A stretch of DNA of 64,000 nt from Prosopocoilus inquinatus (GCA_036172665.1 CM069872.1:42022101-42086100); one strand, 5' to 3'; counted from the first letter of the stretch, positions 46,167 to 58,638 are shown. Program-made: numbers and translations. The notes: generated from the letters alone by a model not told the origin.

Positions 46167-46673
46167 ATGAAGCTTGCTGTAGTTATACTTTTGGGGGTGA
46201 TAGCTGTTGCAAATGCAAAACCTCAACGGCCGTATTTAGCAAGGTTAATTCCGATTCAATATCAAAAATTAGAAGCTGCGCCAGTTTTTCCAGAAAGACA
46301 ACAACCACAACAACAGGTGCCTCAGGTATACCGTCCTCAGCAAGAATTTTCACCACCAGAACCAGTGCCTACTGCGACGACCACAGAAGCTGATCCCACC
46401 ACGACAGAAGAAGCAACAACCACCGAGGGAAGCACCACGGAGCAATCTGAACCGCAAGAGCACGACAAAGAAGAACTGGTGGATCATTTAGACGAAGGTG
46501 TTTACTACATTTACCATCCGAGCGGGTTGTTGCAGAGGATTGTGTACGCCACCAAGAACGACTTCAAGAACATGGCTTATTCCGCCCAGATTAAGTACCA
46601 GAACGTTGAACCCATCAGAGATCCGATTTACACTTACGATCCTGAAACTTACGTCTTCCAGCAGGTCGTGTAA
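46167..46673 (+). CDS. Secreted Gln/Thr-rich protein, 168 aa, insect-specific type
   Basis: An intact, intronless gene. The start is the first ATG after the predicted transcription start, in the context GTCAACATG. Residues 1-17 (MKLAVVILLGVIAVANA) form a signal peptide cleaved before KPQRP, so the product is secreted. Residues 45-60 are Gln/Pro-rich; residues 68-93 are Thr/Glu-rich and low in hydrophobics, a likely mucin-like O-glycosylated linker. Residues 94-110 are acidic. The C-terminal part (112-168) is Tyr-rich and probably the folded or matrix-binding domain (GVYYIYHPSGLLQRIVYATK, then IYTYDPETYVF). It resembles small secreted insect proteins of uncharacterised type (DUF4794-like, from memory and uncertain). 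No cysteine is present. It may be a cuticle or extracellular matrix component, but this is inference. Confidence 0.9.
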   Translation: MKLAVVILLGVIAVANAKPQRPYLARLIPIQYQKLEAAPVFPERQQPQQQVPQVYRPQQEFSPPEPVPTATTTEADPTTTEEATTTEGSTTEQSEPQEHDKEELVDHLDEGVYYIYHPSGLLQRIVYATKNDFKNMAYSAQIKYQNVEPIRDPIYTYDPETYVFQQVV

Positions 46674-46918
46674 CTTTGTTTAAGAATGTAGCTATAGTTA
46701 ACTTATCAATCGTAAATTATTACACAGCGAAGTTCTTAGTAGTTCGATAATATATTGCAAAGAGCTAAATCCTCCTGGCGAGGATTTAGTTAGACAGTTG
46801 CAGTGTAGTTAAGTTCGAAATTTTAGGTAACGTGCATATGAATGAATTGAGATGGTAATGTAACTTATTTGTAATTATTATAGGTATTTAAGGCTGCAAA
46901 TATTAATTTATATAGTTT

Positions 46919-46924
46919 AATAAA
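46919..46924 (+). terminator. Poly(A) signal of the secreted protein gene
   Basis: AATAAA 246 bp after the stop codon, the first such hexamer downstream, followed by a GT-containing stretch (CAGTGGCGTACTT). Predicted 3' UTR is about 270 nt. Confidence 0.65.
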
Positions 46925-48978
46925 TATACAGTGGCGTACTTAGCAAGCAAAATGTAGTCAATTAACGCTGAGGATTATATGTCCCACTGCAACATCCACA
47001 TTTCCAACTAATGAACACATGCATGAAGTATCAAAGGGATTTCAGGCCTCGAGAGACAGGCTCGAGTTCTAGTTTATGTAATCTTTTAAGCAGAAACCGC
47101 TTAGTTAAAGAGTAAGTAAGGGTACTCGTTTTCGAGCCCAACATCCGTTCCCGTTCCGTCCTCTTCGGAACTATTTCCTATTTCCGTTTTCTTCTTCTTC
47201 TTTTTTTTTAAACTTCGTTGACGGGAAATAACGTATGAATTCACTTAGATCCTCAATTTAAAACCGTGCAATTCTCGTCACGAATTGCATCGAAGACAAT
47301 GGTTTATTGCGCTTCATTCCAGTCGGTACACAGCAGTACATCACCGGATAAAGTGCACGAAAGTGTGAAGACACAGTTTCATGCTTTCGTATACACCATT
47401 GTCACTCACCAAGTTAAAACTAACACGAAAATAGAACGTAAAAGGCAATTGAAAGACGAAAACTAAAAAAAAGAGTATTCAGTTCGAATTCAAAATGTTT
47501 TTATCCCTTTGTTCTATGTACGTGAGTGTAAAACTTAATTTGTTACATGACGAAATAACTGGCCGGCGAAAAAAGGACAAAAGTAATGTTCTCCATTATC
47601 TTATTGTGCTATGTAAATGGGATGTAACTGATACGCGCGATGCTTTTAACGAAAGCAAAAAAAGCCGACCTGAACGTGCGCGAAATATTTATGTCCCTCC
47701 GTTTGTTTTAATGATTCATTCGTAAAATGCAATTTATTTTGTTACTTATTTATCATATCTGCGAGGCGAAAATACTTTTCCGAACCGCAACGTTTCACAA
47801 TTTTCTTGCAATTTCCTGAAAGGTTCGCCGCTCGCAATTTCTGCTCAGTCCTTTTAGTCCGTTAAGAGTTCTTGGGAAACGAGTCTCCGCGCTTCGAAGT
47901 CCTTTTGCCGTCTGAATAACTTCGAAGTACTCAACAAAGATTTGAATGTTGGGCTGATTGTACTCACATACAATCACCTACGATACAAACGGCACTTGTT
48001 GCTCATGTTTCTTCTTCAATTTAGGGCACGACATAAATTTAATTATGCTAGGAGTTTTCATACTCGTTCGGTGTTGAAAACAATCTCGAAAATATCCCCC
48101 GTGATTATCTGCTGCAAAGTGCTAGTCGACGGTTGACTTCATTTCTTTCTCCTCCAGAAGTCTTCTGCTCTGCAAAACTCTTGTTTCAAATTCGCGAACA
48201 AAAAGTTCCTCATCTAGATGAGGGCTGCAGGGCTGATTTCCACCAACCCCGCAATAAAATTGCTGTCTGTGTACTTCTTCGTCCCTCTTTTATGATTTGT
48301 TGTAACAGCACAAGCTAATAAGCTGCTCGTAAAAGATCGTGTAACATCAACGTACAATATTGAACCCCCTCCCCACCTCCCAAAAAAATTAATTAAATTG
48401 AAACCTTTTCTAAATTCTATACCGCTTGAAATGTATTAAAATATTTTCAAAATTTTACTAATGCTTTTGTTGATTGTAATTAATATTTGAACGTTCTCTC
48501 GGTAGTAGTTCTTTCAATCCAAATAACCATTCAAGTTTTTTATTATACTGTTTTTTAATCTGGCGTCGAAGTAGGCTACGAAAGTTTAATTGTGAACTAT
48601 CATCAAAATAACAGTTGTCAATTTGCAATTTGGCATACCCTAACCTTGCTTTTGAATTCGATGTCAACAATAAACTCGGAAATTGTTTGACAGAATTCTC
48701 GAAAAGAAATTCCACTCGACTACCAAAATTTCCTAATCTTACATACAATCATGCCATTTTATGCGAAGAAAACACTATTTATTTCAAAGCACAAAGCAAA
48801 TGACAGGTATCAGATGTTTCATAAATCGTGCTGCGTTCACGATAAACACGTTATCGCCAACTTCGACGCCATATTTAAAAAAGAGAAACCGCCATTTGAC
48901 GTCCATTATTGAATATTTTTCAGTCTCTGAGGTTTCTTTTTGACAAAATCATGTAACTGAAAGGAATTTTTAAAATAA
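46925..48978. other. Gene-free stretch
   Basis: Several open frames of 60-96 codons exist on both strands, but none shows a domain, signal peptide or splice context. No repeat recognised. Confidence 0.4.
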
Positions 48979-49670
48979 TGTCACGCTTAGGGTAGTTGAT
49001 CCGTGGCGTAGAGTTTGGAGAGGGTAGAGCTTTAAACACAAGTCTTTTACAAAAGTTGATACCTTTTATTAATATTAAGTTTAAATTGTTGGGGGTTTAT
49101 CATGGTCCAAAATGGGTGGTTGCGGTCCTGATCTACCGTGTGGGCGGCTGTGATTAATATTAGCCTGGCCGGGTGGCGACGTACTTTGTGTCCGGGATGT
49201 AGCTGCGAGCTGTCAAGGTCGGGCTTGTTGCGTCGACTGCGGCGCTATCGGCGATCAGTGGTGCATGACTACGGTCGATCTTTTGATCCGAGACGAAGTG
49301 GCATGTCCTTGATGTGGTAAGCAAGGGTGCGGTAGTGGCTTCTGCTGGACAGGCAGGTTCATCTCACCGGGACTGTGGTTGACCGGGGATGAATGGCGGC
49401 TTCTCGCTGGGGGTTTACAGGGGGTGGCAGAGAGGCGTCCTACGATCGGCGTCAGGATGATGGTGATCGCGGGAACAGCGTCCTTGGTGAATAGGATGGT
49501 TCCGAGCGGCTCCCCTTCTTACAGTTGGCACTAATGCTCACCGGAATCGCTCCTGGCTCGACTGCTGTCCAAATTTTTACTTTGTATTCGCGCATTTATT
49601 TTTTTTATTATAAAATATGAACTTTGTTATATTGGGTTATCTCACTTATTATTATTATTACATTCCGACA
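48979..49670 (-). mobile_element. Solo LTR candidate
   Basis: A block of 692 bp, clearly richer in GC than its flanks, bounded by TGTCACGC and CATTCCGACA, giving TGTC/GACA inverted ends. In the minus orientation an AT-rich ATAATAAA-like promoter region lies at the 5' side and AATAAAAGG (complement near 49065) close to the 3' end. No target duplication found, and no flanking internal region. A different repeat class is possible. Confidence 0.4.
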
Positions 49671-49982
49671 CTGTTGAAATTGCCCACGATTTTACAAGCC
49701 CGTGCTTTAATAATTTTTTTTATTATTTTCTTACGAAAAACACCTATCATGACAATAAAATAAATACCCTCCAAATCCACCTATTTAATTGATACAAAAA
49801 ACATTATCTTCGCTTGGGCCCGATTTTACAATGATAGGATCAAGGTTGCCAGATTTCTTGTAGGCAATACCGCCGACTTGTTGGTAAAATGTAGCCAAAA
49901 GCCGCCAATTTTTTCTAAAGTCCACAAAACACTGAAAACACCGTATTTTTTCATTAAAAATATAGCAGAAATAAACAATCAA
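49671..49982. other. Short gene-free stretch
   Basis: AT-rich spacer between the LTR candidate and the A-rich tandem repeat; nothing recognised. Confidence 0.4.
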
Positions 49983-50425
49983 AAATTCAAGCAAAGAAAA
50001 AAGCAAAAACGAGAGAAATAGCAACAAAACACAAAAAAAATTGAAGAAGGTTGGCAGCACCAAGCTGAACGAAATTCAGGGCGTAAAACAAAAGAAGATC
50101 ACAAAAGATTAGAAAAGGAACAAAAAAAAATTCAAGCAAAGAACAACAGAGAAATGAGAGACACAGCAACAAAATACAAGAGATGAAGTGAACAAAAAAC
50201 AAAACAAAAGAAGATTGGCAACACAAAGCTGAACAAAAAACAAGTTTTCCGAACAAATTAAAAAATTAAAAAAGGAACAAAAAAAATTCAAGCAAAGAAC
50301 AACAGAGAAATGAGAGACACAGCAACAAAATACAAGAGATGAAGTGAACAAAAAACAAAACAAAAGAAGATTGGCAACACAAAGCTGAACAAAAAACAAG
50401 TTTTCCGAACAAATTAAAAAATTCG
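49983..50425 (+). repeat. A-rich tandem repeat, about 150-156 bp unit, three copies
   Basis: The landmark TTCAAGCAAAGAA occurs at about 49985, 50131 and 50287. The last two copies are nearly identical over 150 bp (for example GATTGGCAACACAAAGCTGA and GTTTTCCGAACAAATTAAAA). The open frames on the minus strand repeat the same Leu/Phe/Cys-rich sequence and are by-products. Confidence 0.88.
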
Positions 50426-53340
50426 TAGAAAATAAGATCGAACTGCAAAACGGTTAATAATGCGATAAAAAAAGAAAAACCAAAAAAGAGAAATGATCGT
50501 CGAAATGCAGGACGTAAAATAAAAGATCACCACTAACATGGACTCAAAACGAATGAGAAACGACGAACTACAAAAAACCATCAGTAAAATGCGAAAAATT
50601 CGTTAGATAAGAAAAGCAAAAAAGAAATTACCTAATACGAAAGCATAAAGAACAGAAAAAAACAAAAGGAGATCGACGCCTAAAATAAAGAAAAAAAACG
50701 AACCTCCACATAAAAAATACAACCGTAAAAAGCGTCAGTCGACAAAACATAACAAATCAATTTGATGCAAGTAAACAAAAAAGAGGAAAAAAATAAAAGA
50801 TAAAGCTTAGTAGATTCAGGTACAGTTTAGTTGGGTTGGGGTGACCTTGACATTGGGTACTTTTAATCGAATTTTAATTTTTTATTCAATTATTTATCAA
50901 TTTTACATTTGTGTTCAATGTTCAAGATCGAGAATTTAAAATTGTTCCTACTTTTAGGAGTAGAGATTTTTCTATTTTCTTTCAAGCTCTTCCGGTTGTT
51001 TATGATGAAAGGTATACAGCATTTCTGGGCACGATTCACGCCAGGGAATAAGACACTTGAAGAAGAAAACTAAACTACTCTCAACAAGGTCGCGGTGTAC
51101 ATTTTGGAACCAAGTAAAAACACGACCGCTTGCGGCAAAATTCCAAGGAACTTTTCTTGGCGAACGCCTGGTGAACCTTAATTCTTTTCAAATCGTCCGA
51201 AACTGCGACGAATCACGTTTACAAGCGTGCGAAGGGGGTTGAAAAGACGATTAAATTAAGAAAAAACAAGGATAATTACACCTGTGCCTCAATAATGACT
51301 ATAAAATTCACTTTCTATCCTTTTTGATTTCAGTCCTCCAGAAATCGATCTCTACTTCATTTCCCACTGATTTCTGGACAGCGTCTACTTAGATTTTTAG
51401 AATTTTCGAAATTACATCATTCGTTTTCTTCTTCTCTATTTAGAGTCTAGATGACCATCCTTCCTTATTACAATAATTCAAATAAAAATAGTTGATCATT
51501 AAAAAACAACAAAATATATTCAGATAAAAGTGCAATTAGATGCATAAAAATGATTCATTGGATTTTAGGACAGAAAAATAGAAAATTTTGACATTAGGGG
51601 ACAGTAGTCCACACATTCCATCTTGTTCCATCTCACACTATTGTATTTGCGTGATTTAATTTCCAGGAATTGGTCATGAATAAGTTTTATGTAACTTCGA
51701 TGATTCATGTATTCATTCCAATTACGATTTATTTTCTCAGAGTTCTCTTTAACCAATAAAAATATTGGTCACTGAAGTGATTTTAGTTGTCTACCTTCTA
51801 AAGAAGTATCAGTGAACTTACCGTAGGCGTAAACCACGGTGTCAGTTAAGCAGCTACTCATCGATAGTTCCACTAAACATTTTCCGTCCGAATCGATTAT
51901 ATCAATTGGAAACCTTACGTTACTCCAGGTTTCAAATTCTTTTATGGCGCTTTGAGTTTGGAAATTTGATTTCAGTTTCAAAAATGTAGGGCTAGATTTG
52001 ATAATGTTACGGGTTAATTCCCACAGTTACTTTTGGCAACGTGTGGTATGTGTTAAGGTGCGTTCTGGAAGTGACGTCGTTTGACATCAAGGCCTTCAAT
52101 GGTTCGTGGTAGTCACGCTCATCGCGCTCTGTATTCGGATTAATCCGAATAGGGAACTATTTCCAGCCTCTTTGATTTCATGCTCTGGCTTACGCGACAT
52201 AATAGTTTCGACACGTTAAGGGGAACCCACGTTTGAGGTTTTTCGAGAATTTGTGCGTAATTGAGTTGCAAAATTCTGAAATACATTGTATCTGGAATCC
52301 TTTATGCTTTAAGTGTCGTCTGATTTACTTTGAGGAAATTCTTCCGAGCGGATAAACCATTTCTGCACTGACAAATAGAGGTAATTAAGCCGCGGGCCAG
52401 TAACTTGCAAGTTTTATTTGAAAGTTTAAGCTTTAGTTCCGCCAGTTGGTGCCATTGCTATTACTGCTTTCTATTTACGATTCTACATTCGTATACGGTG
52501 AAAATCCCATTTTCTTCGTGGCCGCCAAAACGACGCCTGGCAAAGGTCATTGTGGTGCGACAAGGATACCCGACCATTGACCGAAAATTCGGTGTCATCC
52601 TTCTGACAACTGACTGCGATCGTCCACGCTGCTTCATCGTATATCTATAAGTTCAACTAGAGTAACGTACCCTTTTTATTTTATTACTGGCGTAATTTAA
52701 TCGGTTACGTAAATATATACGGCTCTTTTCTCGTGGTAATTTAAGAAGTTTGTATTGCCGTTTCACGATTCTGTGACGGTCAGTACTGCACCTATTTGAG
52801 TTTGAATCTTGTTTAAGTTGAATACCGCATCGTCCGTTAAGTTGGCTGTGACTTATAGTATAGATCATATTCTTTTAAGCCCTTAAGGCTGGTGTATACT
52901 TGTGTTTTGTATTAACCGTGCGCCCAAATATATTTATTTTAAGTATCTTTTGGTGTTTTGCTGCGTCCGTAAACTATTTTGAACGTTCGAGTGTCGAAGT
53001 GGGTGTCTCCTGTTAGTTTTCGAATATCAGTGCACGCTGTAGATCCTTGGGAGTCGGTTCTATAATGCGCAGAGATCAGCTGAGATTCTCCCTGGCGCCC
53101 TAATTGTTTATAAAGCCATACCATTCTCCTTCAGAGAACTAGCTCGGAACAGCTAATTGATCCTTCAGCGTAATTTGCCACTAGATTTCGGTAAGTCGAC
53201 AGGAGTTAACGTAACTGTATTAAGATGATAGCAATAACATGCATTATGTTTTCATTTTATTTTCTGATGACCTGATAATTATAAACTATCGCGTTCAATT
53301 TTTCCTTTTTTCAGTTCGTTTACATTATTGCAAGTTCGCT
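50426..53340. other. Gene-free stretch, possible first exon near its end
   Basis: No recognisable coding exon. Near 53109-53196 a TATAAAG, a TCAGA and a GTAAGT donor (53191-53196) occur in the right order for a short noncoding first exon, but spacing from TATA to initiator is short. Confidence 0.35.
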
Positions 53341-53471
53341 TAGGACCGGTCTTTTAATCTCTGATTAACTTTAATCGTTGATTAATTCCTATAGAAACAA
53401 TTGTCTCTATAATTGTAACTATGGGAGTCAATCAAAGATTAAAGTTAATGAAAGCTGAAAATACTGGTCCT
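53341..53471. mobile_element. Palindromic MITE, family C copy 2
   Basis: Left TAGGACCGGTCTTTTAATCT and right complement GAGGACCAGTATTTTCAGCT; the arms (ATTAACTTTAATC ... GATTAAAGTTAAT) match almost to the centre. Related to 6974-7106. Confidence 0.78.
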
Positions 53472-53654
53472 CGATCTTTTCATACTGACTTATCCAGCTG
53501 ATTTGCTGTTTAATAAAGATTTGTGTGGTAGAAGGTAATGGCTTTGCATTTTGCGGAATGTACTAAGTACACTGGGCCAAATTTATTTTTACGAACTTTG
53601 AAATAATTCCCTTTCCAAAGTCATTGATCATTATAAACAAATTATAGAAAAAAA

Positions 53655-54050
53655 ATCATGACACCATTAGTCGATATTCCTTTGAAACCGCCGACAAAGT
53701 GGCTGCCCGTAATCGAAACTTGTTCAAAATCGGTACAGACAAAAACAAACGTATTTCTGTAGTCGACCATCTTCTTTTTGTAATCATGAAACCATTAATC
53801 AATAGGCCTTTGAAACCGCCGACCAAGTGGCTGCCCATAGTTGAAAGTTGTCCGGAATCGATACAAACAAAAACAAACTTATTTCTGTAGTCGATCATCT
53901 TCTTTTTGTAATCATGAAACAATTAGTCTATATTCCTGTGAATCCGCCGACAAAGTGGCTGCCCATGGTCGAAACTCGTTCAAAATCGGTACAAACAAAA
54001 ACAAATGTATTTCTGTAGTCGACCATCTTCTTTTTGCAATCATGAAACAA
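53655..54050 (+). repeat. 128-bp tandem repeat, copies 1-3
   Basis: The block CCGACAAAGTGGCTGCCC recurs at 53691, 53819 (CCGACCAAG) and 53947, giving a 128-bp unit that also contains CGACCATCTTCTTTTTG. A fourth copy (54836-54960) is separated by a transposon. Confidence 0.9.
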
Positions 54051-54835
54051 TAGGGGCATTCAATAAACAAATCGATTAATTATAATCGGATCGAATTGAT
54101 TTAAATCGTTTCATAAACACACTAGGGGCATTCAACAAAAAAATTGATTAATTCAAACGTCAGTGATTTGTCGTGACAGGTGACCCATGACCTCTAACCA
54201 GCAAAAGTAACAATAAATTGAAATTTACTAACGCCTTTTTTATCCCCGACATTGCTGATTTCGGTTTCGATTTCTCTATGATTGCTACTTCTGTTTCCAC
54301 CAATGAACTGATACCGCTTTCTGCGGCACTGCGCATGTCTCAAAAGAAGCATTACACGGTGAGGGATCCCATAAAACTGGAATAATAGCACAATAGCACT
54401 TGTGAATGATATATTTCTTTATAAGGTCCAAATATAGTCTTTTGCACAAGGTATAATTTCACAATTTATTCATTAATCTAATGCGGCTCATCTCTTCTGG
54501 GCATTGCACCAGAAAGCAGTAACACGTCATCGAAGATGTCAGCGTATTTCTTTTTAATTCCAAATTCCTGAGATCCATTTTTTTTCAGGAGAGTGAGTCT
54601 CTTTTTACTTTTACTTAATTCTGAAATAAACAACTAACACACAACACTCACCACTTCTTATATTTGACAGCAAATGACACTTCGACGCCATATTTAATCG
54701 CATCCCATTGCATCGTAACATTTTTACGAATAAAAATTTAACAATCGATGTTGAATCGATTCATATACGTTGAACGCTAAACTGTATGTAATCATAAATC
54801 GATTGTGAATCGATTGTATCCGTTGAATGCCCCTA
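54051..54835. mobile_element. DNA element splitting the 128-bp array
   Basis: Ends TAGGGGCATTCAATAAACAA and CGTTGAATGCCCCTA are inverted, with ATCGATT motifs subterminal on both sides. A second internal copy of the left end (TAGGGGCATTCAACAAAAAA) lies at 54124, so it may contain a nested or duplicated end. No transposase. The tandem array resumes directly after it, which fixes the ends; target duplication is ambiguous. Confidence 0.8.
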
Positions 54836-54960
54836 TTTAGTCTATATTCCTTTGAAACCGCCGACAAAGTGGCTGTCCATAGTCGAAACTTGTTCAGAAT
54901 CGATACAAATAAAAACAAACGTATTTCAATAGTCGACCATCTTCTTTTTGTATTCCTTTT
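54836..54960 (+). repeat. 128-bp tandem repeat, copy 4
   Basis: Continues the array after the inserted element (CCGACAAAGTGGCTGTCC at 54861). After removing the insertion, the spacing to copy 3 is about 131 bp. Confidence 0.85.
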
Positions 54961-57293
54961 TACTGCTTTCACTGAAAATAAAAGACTTTAAGTAAATAAT
55001 CTGACCCATTTAAAGCACAGTTCTGTTGGTATTAAATTTTCTGACCAAAATGAGAAGCAATATCTTTTTTTGAAGTGTATATTACCAGACCGGTGTGTTC
55101 AGTGCAGCGTCAGAATTTAACGACGCTTCTCTCTGATAATAATTATAGGCCAGAGTAATTAGGTAAGATATTTAAAACATCTATTGGTGTAAATTATCGC
55201 CTTAGTAAAAGCGCATTGTAGTTCTCGGCCGCTTAATTAAAGGCGAGTGTAACGGGCTGCATTGCCTATTTATGACACAAACAGGGCGAATGCTTCACAC
55301 AGGGTGGAGATTACAGGGAGAAGAGAAAAAGCAGGGTTTATCTTCTAAAGAACTGCAGTGCGGCGTGTAATGTGAATCTGGTTGGAACGCGGATTATTTA
55401 TTAAAAGGAGCAAATTAGGATTGTTAGGTCTGAACTAAGAAGTCATATACTCGTACAAGAGCGAAGGAGTCGGTAACCTGGGGAGAAAATTACTTAGGGC
55501 AGGGAGAAAGTAGGGTGGCCAAACACTTTTACCCCGATTACACGTAAATTTTAGACAAAGAATCGCGTTTAAATCTATTACATTTACATACAAGAGATAT
55601 AACAGCAGCGCCTGTACCTTCCTCATGCATAAAATATGCATCCCTGCGAGCTCAATAAACGTGAAATACGTTTCGTAATTTGCCCTATTCCTAGGCAATT
55701 TTTTACTGTCCGGGCGTGTTTTTGTTTGTCCAATAAAAACACATTTGCGTCGATTGCTCGCCTCAATCGCGCCCTGAATTTTCTCCACAAGATGGAAGTT
55801 TCACACAGGAATATGCTCGTATCGGCTTTTTTTTCTAAATCAACAACGGCGAGAAATCCAAGACGATATAATGCACTTATTCCAAGGGGGTGAATACATT
55901 TCAATTTTCAAGTTATCACATACATTTTCGCGTCCCGTTAAAATCCCGTATTCGCTTTTATTTGGAAAATTGAAACAAATTTGTTTTGAAAGCGTAAAAA
56001 AAAAAAATTTGGCATTCGAAATGTGTTCTGACCTGAGGATGAAAATCAATTCGGTTTGACTTCAGGTCATCACGCTCTCTGTATTGCTGGATATGTTCCA
56101 GATAATTCGCTCTTCGTTTAACCAAACCTAAAATAACACAGGGAGAGTAATTTTATAAAATGATTTTGCTTTTTACGTTTCGCAGTTTTCATGACATAAC
56201 TACAACCATTAAAAACTCGGTGTTTTAATGACGAATCTAAAGGTGTGCCTACCTATATATAAAATCAATCATAATTACGAAAAAATGTTCGCTCTTGTAA
56301 GTACAGTGAAAAAAACACTTAATGGATTATATCTACGACCAGGTCCCCCCAGCACTGACAGTTTTCAATTTTTCACCCCAACAAAACCAAGTTAAAAGCA
56401 AACATGGGACTTCATATCGCTAGCCAAAATAGTCCATGTATTTATTATCAGAGTTTAAAATATTTATGCTCGATGCTGCCGCCATCGCCGAGCTGCTCGC
56501 TGCATTTAATTTACTACGTCGAAACCGTTTGCATGTCTGGTGGTTGTGACTTACGTACCAAGGAAAAAAAATGATGTATGCAAGTTGCGGGGGTGGACGT
56601 TTTATTCTCGCGGGCCGCTGACCATATCGCATTTTCCATTACCGGGATTAATTCCAACCCCAACCACAACGCCGAGGCACAACACAACAAAGATAATTAG
56701 CACACCAAGTATTTATCAGGTCAGCGCCCTGTAGATTACATATTGGACGCGTTTACTGGAGGGTACGTCGTCGATTTTCTTTTTGCTTCTGCCCCATTTC
56801 AATCGATTTTAACTTTGAGGCGACGAATGCCATTATCGTACGGACGATTTTCATGGAAATTTTTGCCCGCGCAATTACGATTTAATTGCTAGAAGAAATC
56901 TACTTTAGTTTTTCCTTTTCTGTTTCTTGATTAACACCAACATCAAATAAATTCGAACAGATTAGAAAAATCCGGAAACCAGATATAATAAATTACAATT
57001 GAAGATAAGAACTGAAAGAACGTTAATGTTCTAAATCATTAACTGGCAATTAGGTACGAACAGCACAAAAGGTTTGCTCGTGCCGGTGAAGCTGAAGCTC
57101 CATTTAAAAATCATCAGAATAGTTGCGTTGTTATGGTAACAGAACCGACTGTGCATGCGCCGTGGATCGCGACTAATCAAAATCGCCACATTCTAGTCTG
57201 ACGTCACGACAGACCGCAACGGACACCCCTGCCAGCGCGACCAGGCATTCGGATTTATGCATGTATGACATAGCTTCTCATGTATTAACTTTG
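54961..57293. other. Gene-free stretch
   Basis: Relatively GC-richer, single-looking DNA in parts (55240-55400, 56500-56900, 57100-57250), perhaps intron or regulatory sequence of a gene outside the window. An RFX-type X-box palindrome is at 57127-57140. No exon identified. Confidence 0.35.
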
Positions 57294-57451
57294 GGTTTCC
57301 TCCACATTCGCTAGTCGCTGAGAATCAACATCCAATTAGATAACATCTCTGTCGGTACAAACGAGCTCTCATTGGACAGAGGTGCCGTTTATAGGTTGTT
57401 AATACTTGGTCACAGTCGTTGACGACTAGCGAACGTGGAGGAAAACCAGGT
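57294..57451. mobile_element. Foldback MITE
   Basis: Arms GGGTTTCCTCCACATTCGCT and AGCGAACGTGGAGGAAAACC are inverted, extended by CTAGTCG on both sides. The inner part is weakly palindromic (CTCTGTC ... GACAGAG). Noncoding. Confidence 0.75.
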
Positions 57452-57619
57452 CTAAATAGCAGAAGTGCTGCCGGATGAGTCTAAATTTTCTCCCTTTTCA
57501 AATCTTTAGAAATCCCTCCGCAGACTTAAAATTCCCTCCATCGCCACTATCCACCCTAAAACTATCAAACTTTATGCATTAAAAATAAAAGAATATTCAC
57601 CAGATAATAATTGTATTTA

Positions 57620-57937
57620 CAGGGTGTCCACTAAAGATTTAGGTAGCACCAGTCTCACTTGAAGAAAAAAAAAAATTGGCAACGCTGTTACTATGCTGTA
57701 TATACATGAACTGCATACTTGTAATAAGAAGGCTGTAGGCTGCTTTTTTATTGATGATATAAATATTTTGTTTTACATTTTCATTCTGATTTGTCTGTAA
57801 TTCAGCGGAAAGATACCAACTTTAATCACCTCGTACAAGAAAACTGGGCTACGTAGATTTTTTTTTTAGTTTGGTATTCATTTTTCACGAACCAAACAGT
57901 TCACCTGAAGCTTTAGTGATGGTTACGGGCCACGCTG
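57620..57937. mobile_element. TA-flanked MITE in unit 1
   Basis: Starts CAGGGTGTCCACTAAAG (shortened by a small deletion) and ends GGTTACGGGCCACGCTG, flanked by TA. Noncoding. Confidence 0.8.
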
Positions 57938-58315
57938 TATAAAAAGGCTTAAAATTTTATTTGTAATAAATTATAAAATGTAAAAGACAATAAAAAAAAC
58001 AGGCTAAATATTTTTTTACAAATGTTTATTTTACTATTCGAGTTAAGGTTCGCAATACTTCAAATAAAAATTAAAAAAATCCTCCGTTTATTAAAAATTC
58101 CTTTATATCATTCTTTTGGATGTCAAAAATCCCTCCAAAGAGGGATTATCCCTCCCATCTGGCAGCACTGAATGGCACCAACTGGATTTAACTTATGTCC
58201 CGTAACCATCCCTTCGCAGACTTAAAATTCCCTCCATCGCCACTATCCACTCTAAAACTATCAAACTTTATGCATTAAAAATAAAAGGATATTGACAAGA
58301 TAATAATTGTATTTA

Positions 58316-58638
58316 CAGGGTGTCCCGTAACCCCCACTAAAGATTTAGGTAGCACACTCCAGTATCACTTGAAGATTCAAAAAAAAAATGACAACGCTGT
58401 TACTATGCTGTACATACATGAACTCCATACTTGTAATAAGAAGGCTGTAGGCTGCTTTTTTATTGATGATTTGATTTACATTTTCATTCTGATTTGTCTG
58501 TAATTCAGCGGAAAGATACCAACTTTAATCAGCTCGTACGAGAAAACTGGGCTACGCAGATTTTTTTCAGTTTTGTGTTCATTTTTCACGAACCAAACAG
58601 TTCACCTGAAGCTTTAGTGATGGTTACGGGACACGCTG
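58316..58638. mobile_element. TA-flanked MITE in unit 2
   Basis: Ends CAGGGTGTCCCGTAACC and GGTTACGGGACACGCTG, exact inverted repeats over 17 bp with one difference, flanked by TA. Confidence 0.85.

Noticed and set aside
50109..50448. Minus-strand Leu/Phe/Cys-rich frames resembling membrane proteins
   Set aside because: They are the translation of the complementary strand of an A-rich tandem repeat, repeated with the 156-bp unit.
55435..56059. Cluster of overlapping 60-117 codon frames on both strands
   Set aside because: No domain, start context or splice signals; frames on both strands overlap, as expected by chance in less AT-rich DNA.
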